Assembly: GCF_005434945.1 (NCBI RefSeq) | Contig: NZ_SKCH01000005.1 | Span: forward strand, 62,001-126,000 | Reading direction: 5' to 3' | DNA: 64,000 nt | Source: Prescottella subtropica | GTDB taxonomy: Bacteria > Actinomycetota > Actinomycetes > Mycobacteriales > Mycobacteriaceae | In this document: positions 8,574 through 16,824 of the stretch, in pieces | Layout of the letters: every line of letters starts with the position of its first letter | How positions within the stretch are numbered: position 1 is the first letter of the stretch | The notes under the pieces: generated by a model | Database searches by the model: none | What the model was told of the DNA's origin: nothing | The model's input: the letters and a program-made list of their open reading frames with translations, nothing else | Made by a program: the position numbers and the translations under genes

Positions 8574-9818
8574 GTGCACACATCTCCCCGCCGGGTCGGC
8601 ATCGTCGGAGCCGGCATGGTCGGCCTGTCCACCGCCTGGTTCCTGCAGGAGCGCGGCGTCGACGTCACCGTCCTCGACCGGGTCGGCCCGGCCGCCGGTG
8701 CCTCCTGGGGCAACGCCGGATGGATCACCCCGTCGCTGAGCACCCCGCTGCCCGAACCGTCGATGCTCGCCCACGGACTCCGGAACCTGTTCCGGGCGTC
8801 GTCCCCGCTGTACGTGCCGCCGGCCGTCGACCCGGACCTCGCCCGCTTCCTGATCCGCTTCGCCCGCAACAGCACCCACAGCCGGTGGCGGGCCGGACTG
8901 GACATGCTGATCGGCATCAACCGTCTGGCGTTCGACGCGTTCGACGCGCTGGCGGCCGGCGGGGTCGACGCGGCCGTCCGCGCGGCCGACCCGTTCATCG
9001 TCGGCTACGCCGACCCGGCCGCCGCCGACGCCATGCTCGCGGAGGGGCGCACCCTCACCGCACTCGGGCAGCCCGTGGAGGTCACACCGATGTCCGCGGC
9101 CGAGGCCCGCACACTGGCCCCGATCCTGTCGTCGCACGTGCGGGCCGCGGTGCGCCTCGGCGGGCAGCGCTACCTGGACCCGCCGGCGTTCGTCGCGGCC
9201 CTCGCCGACTCCGTCGAGGCGCGCGGCGGAATCGTCAAATCCGGTGTCGACGTCACCGCCGTCCACGACCGGGGCGGGCGGGCCGCCGCCGTCGGCGACG
9301 GACTCGACGAGGAGTTCGACGCCGTCGTCCTCGCCACCGGCGCCACCCTGAACACACTGGCCCGCCCGTTCGGGGTGCGGGCACGGGTCCGGGCCGGCCG
9401 CGGCTACAGCTTCTCGGTGCCCGCCGCGCAGATGCCGCCCGGCCCGCTGTACTTCCCGTCCGGGTCGGTGGTCTGCACCCCCCTCGGCGACCGCATGCGG
9501 ATCGCCGGAATGATGGAATTCCGGGCCCACGACGCCCCCCTCGACCCGCGCCGCATCGCCGCCGTCGCCGCCGCCGCCCGCCCCTTCCTCCGCGACGTCG
9601 ACCTGACCGACCGGCACGACGAATGGGTCGGCGCCCGCCCCTGCACCACCGACGGACTACCCCTCGTCGGCCGCACCACCTCACCCCGGGTGTACGTCGC
9701 CGGCGGACACGGCATGGAAGGCATGACCCTCGGCCCCGCCACCGGACGACTCCTCGCCGACACCCTGTGCACCGGCATCACGCCCGACGAGATCACCGGC
9801 TTCGATCCACTGCGGTGA
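8574..9818 (+). CDS. FAD-dependent D-amino-acid dehydrogenase (DadA-like)
   Basis: A 414-residue flavoprotein. The GTG at 8574 follows AAAGGAA at 8560-8566. The N-terminal dinucleotide-binding motif is VGIVGAGMVGLSTAWFL, followed by TVLDR; SWGNAGWITPS is the conserved DadA-type GNAGxI/LxP segment. The C-terminus has GARPCTTDGLPLVGRT and GHGMEGMTLGPATGRLLAD, typical of the DAO superfamily FAD-binding closure. It would deaminate a D-amino acid to a 2-oxo acid, passing electrons to the respiratory chain, and so feed the ThDP decarboxylase. It is the second gene of the permease operon. Its stop codon abuts the truncated end of an ATPase pseudogene, marking a recombination scar. Confidence 0.88.
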   Translation: MHTSPRRVGIVGAGMVGLSTAWFLQERGVDVTVLDRVGPAAGASWGNAGWITPSLSTPLPEPSMLAHGLRNLFRASSPLYVPPAVDPDLARFLIRFARNSTHSRWRAGLDMLIGINRLAFDAFDALAAGGVDAAVRAADPFIVGYADPAAADAMLAEGRTLTALGQPVEVTPMSAAEARTLAPILSSHVRAAVRLGGQRYLDPPAFVAALADSVEARGGIVKSGVDVTAVHDRGGRAAAVGDGLDEEFDAVVLATGATLNTLARPFGVRARVRAGRGYSFSVPAAQMPPGPLYFPSGSVVCTPLGDRMRIAGMMEFRAHDAPLDPRRIAAVAAAARPFLRDVDLTDRHDEWVGARPCTTDGLPLVGRTTSPRVYVAGGHGMEGMTLGPATGRLLADTLCTGITPDEITGFDPLR

Positions 9819-10458
9819 CCCGGTGGCGGCGAGGGCTGCCGGCAGACTCGGCAGACCGGCGCCGATCACGAAGAACGGCCCGATGCTGCACGGCCAGCAG
9901 CGCACTGAGCAGATCCGCATCGAGATCCTGCATCTCGTCGATGAACAACCCGAAGGCGGTGCCCTTCTTCTTCATCACCTCGCTGATCGCCTCGATCAAC
10001 TCCTCGAGGTCGAGAGCGAGATCCCCGGTCGCGGCCTGCCCACCGAGAGCGAACTCGACCCTCGCCGGACCGACCCCCACCCCGAGAGTGAAGCCATGCG
10101 CCAGGTCGACGAGCCCGTCGAGAGCCGACTGCAACTGGTGCCGGCGACTGAACCGGCGCAGACCGGCGGCGAGTTCGTTGCCGAGTTTCGCACGGACCGC
10201 CGCGACCCCGGCCTCGTTGGGGCGGGCCTCGATCCCGATCGTCAACTACCCGTGGCGGTCGCCGTGCTCGGCCAGGGTGTTGAGCAGTGTCGTCTTCCCG
10301 ACCCCGCGCAGCCCGGACAGGATCATGCCGCGGTCGTAGTTGCGGAGCTTGCTGCGGGCCACGAGGAGATCGAACTGCTCCCGCTCCCGATCCGGGCCCT
10401 CGAGCGCCGGCGGACGGAGCCCCGAACCAGGCCTGAAGGGGTTCGGTGCAGCGTCCAT
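9819..10458 (-). pseudogene. Decayed AAA/P-loop ATPase gene
   Basis: Reading leftwards from 10458 (or the ATG at 10476) one sees DAAPNPFRPGSGLRPPALEG, DREREQFDLL, a Walker A GLRGVGKTTLLN, then DRHG followed by an in-frame TAG at 10246-10248. The same frame continues LTIGIEARPNEAG and a Walker B GLFIDEMQDL; homologues usually have a residue such as Trp at the TAG. Near 9880 the frame shifts, after which GPFFVIGAGLPSLPAALA appears in another frame. The sequence stops at 9819 against the dadA stop. One nonsense codon, one frameshift and a missing C-terminal half all point to a dead gene. Intact relatives are DUF/AAA_16-type ATPases of unclear function. It diverges from the gene pair at 10634-12036. 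Confidence 0.8.
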
Positions 10459-10477
10459 ATCGGAAGCTCTAGCCATG

Positions 10478-10515
10478 TATGGGCTCGTATGGAGAAAGTT
10501 CCATACAATCCCATA
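10478..10515. repeat. Nested double inverted repeat (operator-like)
   Basis: A 38-bp element of the form TATGGG-N4-TATGGA-N6-TCCATA-N4-CCCATA: two direct hexamers in one arm are mirrored exactly in the other arm. It lies in the divergent region between the decayed ATPase and the 10634 gene. The form suits a dimer-of-dimers DNA-binding protein, or a cruciform or RNA hairpin. Confidence 0.6.
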
Positions 10516-10517
10516 AA

Positions 10518-10529
10518 CGTCTATAGACG
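10518..10529. repeat. 12-bp perfect palindrome
   Basis: CGTCTATAGACG, three bases to the right of the nested inverted repeat. It may be part of the same control region of the 10634-12036 operon; function not known. Confidence 0.45.
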
Positions 10530-10633
10530 GCCAGAGATCGCCAGATTCTCCGAGAGCACAGGAGACCCCGATGGCCGGGGGTGTACTGTGACTTCCTTCG
10601 CCTCCAGGCGGAGTACCTGGGAGCAGTGACCCG

Positions 10634-11071
10634 ATGCCGGAACATGCGCAGATGCAACCGCCGGACTATCACCGATGCCTCGAGACCGTCTTCGCCTCAC
10701 CCGCGGGATGTCGTGAGCTGCTGGAACGACTGTCCGCAATGACCGATGCAGAGATCGAATCCCGATGGTCGCCGTGGAAAGATCAAGAACCCCCGCCTTA
10801 CGGGCCACAGGTGAAACGACAGGTGCCGGTCGAGGTGCAGCTCGCGATGCTCCAGGTCGCGTACGACGACTACCGCGAGTCCACCATGACGTCCACCATG
10901 ATGTTGTGGCGTCGTCTGTCCGACATCATGGGTATTCCTGTCATGCAGGAGAGTTTGACCGAACTCGTCTGGAGCGTGGGCCGGCGGATCGAGCGGCTCG
11001 AGGGGCGCATCGCGGAACTCGAAGGGACGACACCGTCGCCGGTTCGCGGCGAGCCGGATACGCGCGAATGA
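10634..11071 (+). CDS. Hypothetical protein with C-terminal coiled coil
   Basis: A 145-residue protein not recognised as a known family. The ATG at 10634 is supported by GGGAG at 10619-10623. The N-terminal part contains a hydrophobic/charged helix (LLERLSAMTDAEIESRW), followed by a Pro-rich linker and a helix VEVQLAMLQVAYDDYRES; the last third, ELVWSVGRRIERLEGRIAELEG, is a heptad-like coiled coil that could mediate oligomerisation. No signal peptide or membrane segment. Its stop overlaps the next gene's start (ATGA, 11068-11071), so the two are very probably translated together and may act as partners. Operator-like repeats lie 105-155 bp upstream. Confidence 0.65.
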   Translation: MPEHAQMQPPDYHRCLETVFASPAGCRELLERLSAMTDAEIESRWSPWKDQEPPPYGPQVKRQVPVEVQLAMLQVAYDDYRESTMTSTMMLWRRLSDIMGIPVMQESLTELVWSVGRRIERLEGRIAELEGTTPSPVRGEPDTRE

Positions 11072-12036
11072 CTGCCTACAGGACTTCAGCGGAACTGGCC
11101 GAACTGATCCGCGAGAATGCCGCCGACGAGATTCGTCCCGTACACGAGTATTTGGCATCGCTGGTCGGCCGGGACAGTGCACTGCGGATCGGCCACGCCC
11201 CGGGGCTGGCGGCATCCAGCGTGGAACTCGACGATGTCACCGTCTCGGTGGGCGTCTCGTGGGACGACCCGTCATACCTGGGGACTTTCGACAGGACCGC
11301 AGACACACGACTGGTCCGAGTCGCGGTCCGTGCACGGCTCGACGCCGCCCCGGCACCCGGCCATTCGTTGCCGCCGCCGGTCGAGCTGTCCCGACGGGAG
11401 GAAATCGCATGGCTGAGAGCCGTTCTCGGGGACCTGGCCGACTACGCCTACCGGATCGTCACCGACATGAACGTGCTTCGTGTGCGACCTGCGTGGTTCA
11501 TCGTCTTGGTGGATCGCGATGGATCGCCGCGGCTCGCACCGAGCGACTTCGAATGGATCCTCGCCGGCTACGGCGGCCGTCACGCCTACCGGGAGAAGGT
11601 GGTCCCCGAGGACCCGAACCTGCTCGAGGACCTGCGCCGAAACGGTGATCTGGTTCCGGTCGAACAGATTCCACACCCGCAAGCGGCGCCGCCGGAGGTG
11701 TGGGCTCAGCAGTTCGTTTCACACCTCACATCCACCATCGCCGACCAACTCGGCCGCATGCACGAAAGTCAGTGGTTCACGTTCGACGAGATCAGCCTGC
11801 ACGGATCGAACCGGGTCATCGTCCGTTACACCTGGCACCTCGTTGCGGGAGACAAGAAGTACGGATTCGACATCGACCCGGCAGGCCTGCGGGAGCAGCG
11901 TCTTCGACTGTTCGACGACCCCCGCGCCAGCTCCGCAGCATGGAGGATCGGTGCGACCCCCTTCGATCAGCCCGTGTTCCGCGATCCGCAGGTGATCGAC
12001 GGTGTCACCTGGATCAAGTACGGTGCGCCGGAGTGA
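11068..12036 (+). CDS. Hypothetical protein, partner of the upstream gene
   Basis: A 322-residue soluble protein, no family recognised. The ATG at 11068 lies in a 4-bp overlap with the preceding stop, which decides the start over a longer frame. The N-terminal third is acidic (SAELAELIRENAADEIRPVHEYL), the middle contains SRREEIAWLRAVLGDLADYAYRIVTDM, and the C-terminal part has mixed beta-type segments (NRVIVRYTWHLVAGDKKYGFDID). There are no obvious catalytic motifs, signal peptide or transmembrane helices. Codon use is somewhat less GC-extreme than the flanking metabolic genes, and the pair sits between two pseudogene remnants, which suggests an acquired island. Function unknown. Confidence 0.65.
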   Translation: MTAYRTSAELAELIRENAADEIRPVHEYLASLVGRDSALRIGHAPGLAASSVELDDVTVSVGVSWDDPSYLGTFDRTADTRLVRVAVRARLDAAPAPGHSLPPPVELSRREEIAWLRAVLGDLADYAYRIVTDMNVLRVRPAWFIVLVDRDGSPRLAPSDFEWILAGYGGRHAYREKVVPEDPNLLEDLRRNGDLVPVEQIPHPQAAPPEVWAQQFVSHLTSTIADQLGRMHESQWFTFDEISLHGSNRVIVRYTWHLVAGDKKYGFDIDPAGLREQRLRLFDDPRASSAAWRIGATPFDQPVFRDPQVIDGVTWIKYGAPE

Positions 12037-12115
12037 CGCACGGACAGAAACGGGCGACAACGCCGCCTGTCTCCGGTGTCGGCCGTCATTCCGAACTTAT
12101 GGGACCATCACGGAC

Positions 12116-12268
12116 ATGAACTTGCAGTTCTGGGAGTTGAGGGCGTTGGCCAACCACCTGCGAAACCACCTCGTCAACGCCCGCAGGTTCCTTGCAGGGT
12201 GGCGCTTCACCGAGATCCCGGCCACCGAACTGCCGCGCACCGACACCCCTGACGTGCATAAGCTCTGA
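12116..12268 (+). CDS. Possible small protein (50 aa)
   Basis: A short frame starting ATG at 12116, reading MNLQFWELRALANHLRNHL and then VNARRFLAGWRF, basic and amphipathic, ending TDTPDVHKL. It follows the 11068 gene by 79 bp. No clear ribosome-binding site and no recognised family. It may be real because the frame starts cleanly in non-coding space, but it could equally be chance. Confidence 0.3.
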   Translation: MNLQFWELRALANHLRNHLVNARRFLAGWRFTEIPATELPRTDTPDVHKL

Positions 12269-12274
12269 CTCCCG

Positions 12275-12513
12275 TCAGTCCTGCACCGCGACGGCGCCCG
12301 GCACCGTGCGCACGGCATCCCCGAGTTGCGTCAGGCCGGGTTCCTCGATCGGGAAGTGCCCGAAGTTCCCGAGCAGCACCGACCTGGTGGGTGCCGTAGA
12401 GCGAGAAGCGGACGTTGGCGGTGATCTGGCCGATGTACGCGACCGAGTGACCCTCGCCGAGGGTGTACACCGTCGGGAGCGTCGTCCACTTCTGGTGGTG
12501 GGCTTAGGCGCTG
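12275..12513 (-). pseudogene. 3' remnant of an alpha/beta-hydrolase-like gene
   Basis: Reading leftwards, one frame gives KWTTLPTVYTLGEGHSVAYI and then GQITANVRFSLYGTHQ, beginning just after an in-frame TAA. At about 12385 the frame shifts and continues VLLGNFGHFPIEEPG, then LTQLGDAVRTVPGAVAVQD and a stop at 12275. The GHFPIEEP motif resembles the catalytic-His loop of alpha/beta hydrolases. Only about 80 codons survive, with no N-terminus, so this is a fragment of a lost gene. The assignment to hydrolases rests on that one motif. Confidence 0.5.
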
Positions 12514-12584
12514 GTTCAGCACGAACTCGGTCCCGGACCAGGCGCCGCCGTATCGTCGGCCATCCGCTCGGCAGCCGCCCGAAC

Positions 12585-14009
12585 TCATCGCACCTGCCGC
12601 AGCGACACCGCCGGCATGAAGTCCGCTTCGTAGGTCCGTACCCACCACGCGCCCGTCTGCCGGTGTTCGTCGCGGGTGCTGTACCGGTAGCGGAACACCC
12701 GGGCCCGCACCCAGGCGGGCGGTGTCTCGGGGAACGGGTTGTGCCGCAACAGGTGCAGCGTGTCGTGGTCGCCGAGAAGCAGGCGGGTGACGAACCCCCC
12801 GAACCACGGGGCGGCGTAGTCGGGGGAGATGGCGGCGAACCACATCAGCCAGTCCAGCCGCAGATGGTAGGGGGCGAACTGGCGGGGCCGGTACCGCACG
12901 TCGCCGGGTTTGCCCTTGAATTCGTAGGCCACCCACCGCGACTCCGGGGTGGGATGCGTGTCGGTGGTGCCCTCGACGACGATCTCCCGGCGGGTGCGGG
13001 TGACGTGCCCGAACGCGCCGTACGTGTTCACCAGATGCCACGGCTCGAACGACGCGTTCATCATCTGCCCGCTCGAGAACAGGTTCCGGGCCGGACGGTA
13101 ACTGAGCACCAGCACCGCGGCCGCGAACGCCGCGACCACCACCACGAACCAGAGCGGCGCCGTCGTCGGCGCCGGGATCGGCAGTACCGCCGACCAGAAG
13201 CCGTCCGGCAGCACCGACACCCCGAGCACGATCGCCAGCCAGTTCAACCACGCGAAATTCCCGGACGCCACCAGCCACAACTGGGTGACGATCATGATCG
13301 CGGCCGCGCCGCCCGCCACAGGCTGCGGCGCGAACAGGAAGAACGGCACGATCAGCTGTGTCGTATGGTTCCCGGCCACCTCGATCCGGTGCAGCGGCCG
13401 CGGCAGTCGGTGGAAGTACCAGCTCAGCGGCCCCGGCATCGGTTGTGTTTCGTGGTGGTAGTCCAGGCAGGTGAAATCCCGCCAGCACGGGTCGCCGCGG
13501 ATCTTGATCAGCCCGGCGCCGAACTCGAGCCGGAACAGCAGCCACCGGACCAGCAGCAGTGTCGGCAGCGCCGGGGCGGTGGCGGTGTTGCCGACGAACA
13601 CCGCCAGCAGCCCCACTTCGAGCAGCAGCGACTCCCACCCGAACGAATACCAGAGCTGCCCGACGTTCACGATCGACAGGTACAACCCCCACAGCACCAG
13701 CCACGCGAGCATGCACAGCGGCAGCGGCAACCGCTGCACCAGTCCGAGGACCGCGAGCACCGACAGGCCCACCCCGGTCCAGCAGACCACCACGTAGAAG
13801 CGGTCCGACCAGTGCAGATGGAACAGGCTGGGGGAGCGCTGCCAGCGGCGTCCGGCCAGGAACCGGCGGATCGGCAGCATCCCGTCGTCGCCGAGCAGCG
13901 CCCGGAACTGGTCGACCGCGACCAGGAACGCACACAGGTAGACGACGGCCAGGCCCTCGGTGAAGAGCAGCCGTGACAGCGTGTAGTCGCCGGCATCGAA
14001 CCAGTCCAC
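12585..14009 (-). CDS. Lipase maturation factor family protein
   Basis: A 474-residue multi-spanning membrane protein. The GTG at 14009 is preceded by AGGAG. Several N-terminal hydrophobic helices alternate with conserved loops: LFTEGLAVVYL, the VNVGQLWYSFGWESLLLEVGLLAVF segment, RLEFGAGLIKIRGDPCWRDFTCLDYHHETQPMP and the FKGKPGDVRYRPRQFAPYHLRLDWLMWFAA C-terminal domain. These are hallmarks of the DUF1222/lipase-maturation-factor family (vertebrate LMF1 relatives), widespread in mycolic actinomycetes but functionally unproven there. Located 39 bp upstream of the LLM oxidoreductase gene's end on the same strand; not obviously part of a dedicated operon. Confidence 0.88.
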   Translation of the reverse strand: MDWFDAGDYTLSRLLFTEGLAVVYLCAFLVAVDQFRALLGDDGMLPIRRFLAGRRWQRSPSLFHLHWSDRFYVVVCWTGVGLSVLAVLGLVQRLPLPLCMLAWLVLWGLYLSIVNVGQLWYSFGWESLLLEVGLLAVFVGNTATAPALPTLLLVRWLLFRLEFGAGLIKIRGDPCWRDFTCLDYHHETQPMPGPLSWYFHRLPRPLHRIEVAGNHTTQLIVPFFLFAPQPVAGGAAAIMIVTQLWLVASGNFAWLNWLAIVLGVSVLPDGFWSAVLPIPAPTTAPLWFVVVVAAFAAAVLVLSYRPARNLFSSGQMMNASFEPWHLVNTYGAFGHVTRTRREIVVEGTTDTHPTPESRWVAYEFKGKPGDVRYRPRQFAPYHLRLDWLMWFAAISPDYAAPWFGGFVTRLLLGDHDTLHLLRHNPFPETPPAWVRARVFRYRYSTRDEHRQTGAWWVRTYEADFMPAVSLRQVR

Positions 14010-14048
14010 GGCGGGATCACTCCTGCCGCGGACGTTACACCCGGCAGA

Positions 14049-15035
14049 TCACATCAGATGCGGCAACACTTCCCGTTCGAGCAGTTCGAGACCGGACGTG
14101 TCGTAGGCGGCCTCGGGGACGTAGAAGATCGCGTACTCGAGGCCCTGCTTCTGCAGTGCGGTGAGGTTCTCGACGATCTGTTCGGGGGTGCCGACGGCCG
14201 GCATGCCGCGGAACGCGTTCAGGGACGCGTCGGCCTGCTCCGCCCCGACGATCGGCTCCAGCCGGGCCCGCAGCGCCTCGAGCCGGTCGCGGACCTCGGC
14301 GTCGGTGCGGCCGATCGCGACATTGAAGTTCGCCGACCGCACGATCGCGTCGAAGTCGGTGCCCACGGCCGCGCAGTGCTCCCGCAGGATCGCCGACTTG
14401 CGGGCGAACACGTCGGGGGTGCCGTCGAAGTTGGTGTACTGCGCGTACCGCGCGGCGATCTTCAGTGTCACCTTCTCGCCGCCGCCGGCGATCCACAACG
14501 GGATCCCGCCGTCCTGCAGGGGCCGCGGCTGCACGATCGCCCCGTCGACCCGGTAGTAGCGGCCGTCGAGGGTCGCGGACCCCGTCTGCCACGCCTGCCG
14601 GAAGATCTGCACCCCCTCGTCGAGTCGGCCGAGGCGTTCGGCGGCCGGAGGGAAGCCGTAGCCGTAGGCGCGCCACTCGTGCTCGTACCAGCCGCCGCCG
14701 ATCCCCATCTCGACGCGGCCGCCGGAGACGATGTCGGCGGTGGCCGCGACCTTCGCCAGATAGGCCGGGTTCCGGTAGCCCATCGCGGTGCACATCTGGC
14801 CGAGCCGCACCCGCTCGGTGACCGCCGCGAACGCCGACACCAGCGTCCACGCCTCGTGGGTGGCCTCGTCGGTGGGAGCGGGGACGGTGTGGAAGTGGTC
14901 GTACACCCAGATCGACTCCCACGGGCCGCGATCCGCGCGCAACGCCAGATCCCGCAGCACCGGCCACTGGTCCACCGGGTCGATGCCGACGAGGTCGAGC
15001 CGCCAGCCCTGGGGCACGAACAGCCCGAAACGCAT
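14049..15035 (-). CDS. LLM-class F420-dependent oxidoreductase
   Basis: A 328-residue luciferase-like monooxygenase-fold enzyme. The ATG at 15035 follows AGGAGA at seven bases. Family landmarks: MRFGLFVPQGWR at the N-terminus, SIWVYDHFHTVP (the D-H pair lining the cofactor pocket), the GQMCTAMGYRNPAYLAKVAAT segment, DIVSGGRVEMGIGGGWYEHE, and IPLWIAGGGEKVTLKIAARYA near the cofactor phosphate site. The GGRVEMGIGGGW motif is typical of F420-using members, a cofactor made by these actinomycetes. Substrate unknown. The gene stands 29 bp downstream of ychJ and may be part of the tldD-tldE-ychJ transcript. Confidence 0.88.
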   Translation of the reverse strand: MRFGLFVPQGWRLDLVGIDPVDQWPVLRDLALRADRGPWESIWVYDHFHTVPAPTDEATHEAWTLVSAFAAVTERVRLGQMCTAMGYRNPAYLAKVAATADIVSGGRVEMGIGGGWYEHEWRAYGYGFPPAAERLGRLDEGVQIFRQAWQTGSATLDGRYYRVDGAIVQPRPLQDGGIPLWIAGGGEKVTLKIAARYAQYTNFDGTPDVFARKSAILREHCAAVGTDFDAIVRSANFNVAIGRTDAEVRDRLEALRARLEPIVGAEQADASLNAFRGMPAVGTPEQIVENLTALQKQGLEYAIFYVPEAAYDTSGLELLEREVLPHLM

Positions 15036-15064
15036 GCAGTGATCTCCTGTTCTCGGTGACGGTG

Positions 15065-15466
15065 TCAGCCGATGGCGTCGACGTACAGCCAGTGTCCGTC
15101 CTCGCGGACGAATCTGCTGTGCTCGCGCATCGATCCGCGTCCGCCGTGGTCGACGTAGTGGGCGACGAATTCGACGGTGCCGGCGGTGTCGAACGGGCCG
15201 CCGCCGGACGTCTGCACGATCTCGAGGCGCCGCCACACCAGGTCCGGATCCAGGTCGAGCGTGTCGGGGCGGGTGCGCGGATGCCAGGTGCGGCGCAGGT
15301 AGTCGGCGTCGCCGACCGCGAACGCGGCATACCGCGACCGCATCAGGGCTTCCGCGGTCGGGGCGACCGCAGATCCGGAATGGTAACGGCCGCAACAGTT
15401 GCCGTAGGTGTCCCCGGACAGGCAGGGGCAGCGGGTGGCGTCGGTGATCGTCGGATGCATCGTCAT
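15065..15466 (-). CDS. YchJ-family protein (UPF0225, SEC-C zinc motif)
   Basis: A 133-residue protein. The ATG at 15466 overlaps the stop of the tldE-like gene (ATGA), so the two are translationally coupled; a second ATG lies two codons in. The N-terminus carries the SEC-C-type zinc motif RCPCLSGDTYGNCCGRYH, followed by the NTF2-like UPF0225 core with PTAEALMRSRYAAFAVGDADYL, RRTWHPRTRP and VEFVAHYVD. Proteins of this family bind zinc; a direct role is not established. Its fusion into the tld operon by 4-bp overlaps is the most informative fact here. Confidence 0.88.
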   Translation of the reverse strand: MTMHPTITDATRCPCLSGDTYGNCCGRYHSGSAVAPTAEALMRSRYAAFAVGDADYLRRTWHPRTRPDTLDLDPDLVWRRLEIVQTSGGGPFDTAGTVEFVAHYVDHGGRGSMREHSRFVREDGHWLYVDAIG

Positions 15467-16824
15467 TGGGCCTCGCTCACGCTCGACATGTGGAAGTCCG
15501 GGATCCGCATAGGCGGCATCGCGGTGCGGGTGAACCAGTCCTTCCACTCCCGCGGCAGCGTGGGCTCGGTGGCCCCCACCTCGGTGGCGCGGCGCAGCAG
15601 ATCCAGCGGGGACTCGTTGAACCGGAAATTGTTCACCGCGCCGGTGACCTGCCCGTCCTCGATCAGGTAGACGCCGTCGCGGGTCAGGCCGGTGAGCAGC
15701 GCCGTCGCCGGATCGACCTCCCGGAGGTACCACAGGCAGGTGAGCAGCAGGCCGCGTTCGGTGGCCGCGACCATGTCGTCGAGGCGCGCGGCACTCCCGC
15801 CGGTGAGCAGCAGATTGTCGCCCGGCACCGCGACCGGCGCCCCGAACTCGGCGGCCGCCGCCCGCGGGTAGGCGAGCGACTCGATCACCCCGCCGCGGAT
15901 CCAGTCGACGCGGCCGGCGTCCAGGCCGTTGTCGAACACCGAGACCGTGTCCGACGACGCCGTCGCCGCCACGAACGGTGCATACCCGAGACCGGCGGCG
16001 TGCGGATCGGAGAACAGGGTCAGCGGCAGGCCCGTCAGCCGTTCCCCGACGCGGGTGCCACCCGCCCGGGACAGGGCGGTGTGCCCCTCCTGCGCGCCGC
16101 GGCCCTCCATCGCCCACATCAGCGGAATCATCAGATCGGCGACCGCCGACGGCGGCAGCAGCGTCTCGTAGCGGCCCGCCGGCAGCGCGACGGTGCGCGC
16201 CGACCAGCCCAGCCGCCGCGACAACTCCGCCAGCAGACCCGGCACGGACACGTCGGTGAAGTCGATGCTCGCCGACCCCGCCCACGCGCTGGCGTCGCCG
16301 CGTTTGCCGTTGATCTCGATCGACCCGGTGGGCTGCGTGAACCGGCGCCGCACCCCCGTCGAGGTGCCCAGCCATGTGGAGTGCATCTGGTGGTGCGCGA
16401 ACCCGTACAGCCGGTCGGCGCCGTCGAAGCCGTCCGCGAGACCGGGCACCAGCGTCTCGAACACCGACACGCCGGTGGCGGCGGGGCCGTCCGCCCAGCC
16501 GTCGTCCACGCCGTCGCCGGGGATCAGGTCCATGGCGTCGGCGGCGGGTTGCGCGGCCCGGGCCGCAGCCTCCGACGCCCGCACCACCTGCTCGATCGTG
16601 GCGGCGTCGACACTCGATGACGTCACCGCCCCCACCCGGGCGCCGTCGGCGCCGCGGACGATCGACAGCACCGTCCAGGACCGGGACGTGGCGACCCCGT
16701 TGGTGGTCATCGAGTTCCCGGCCCACCGCAGCGACGCCTCGCTCGCGTCGGTGACCAGCACCATCGCCTCGTCGACGGTCGAGCAGGCCAACGCCCGCTC
16801 GATGAGATCCTGCGCCGCGATCAC
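15463..16824 (-). CDS. TldE/PmbA-like metallopeptidase subunit
   Basis: A 453-residue protein from the GTG at 16824, which has AGGAGGGG six bases upstream and overlaps the tldD stop (GTGA). It shows the TldE/PmbA fold: an N-terminal SLRWAGNSMTTNGVATSR segment, the central LLPPSAVADLMIPLMWAMEGR region, SDPHAAGLGYAPF, and the C-terminal GLLLTCLWYLREVDPATALLTGLTRDGVYLIEDG-type end. It lacks the HExxxH zinc motif of TldD, as expected of the E subunit. TldD/TldE heterodimers are zinc proteases that trim small peptides (microcin B17 leader, CcdA antitoxin in E. coli). Physiological substrate here is unknown; no RiPP precursor is visible nearby. Confidence 0.88.
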   Translation of the reverse strand: MIAAQDLIERALACSTVDEAMVLVTDASEASLRWAGNSMTTNGVATSRSWTVLSIVRGADGARVGAVTSSSVDAATIEQVVRASEAAARAAQPAADAMDLIPGDGVDDGWADGPAATGVSVFETLVPGLADGFDGADRLYGFAHHQMHSTWLGTSTGVRRRFTQPTGSIEINGKRGDASAWAGSASIDFTDVSVPGLLAELSRRLGWSARTVALPAGRYETLLPPSAVADLMIPLMWAMEGRGAQEGHTALSRAGGTRVGERLTGLPLTLFSDPHAAGLGYAPFVAATASSDTVSVFDNGLDAGRVDWIRGGVIESLAYPRAAAAEFGAPVAVPGDNLLLTGGSAARLDDMVAATERGLLLTCLWYLREVDPATALLTGLTRDGVYLIEDGQVTGAVNNFRFNESPLDLLRRATEVGATEPTLPREWKDWFTRTAMPPMRIPDFHMSSVSEAQ

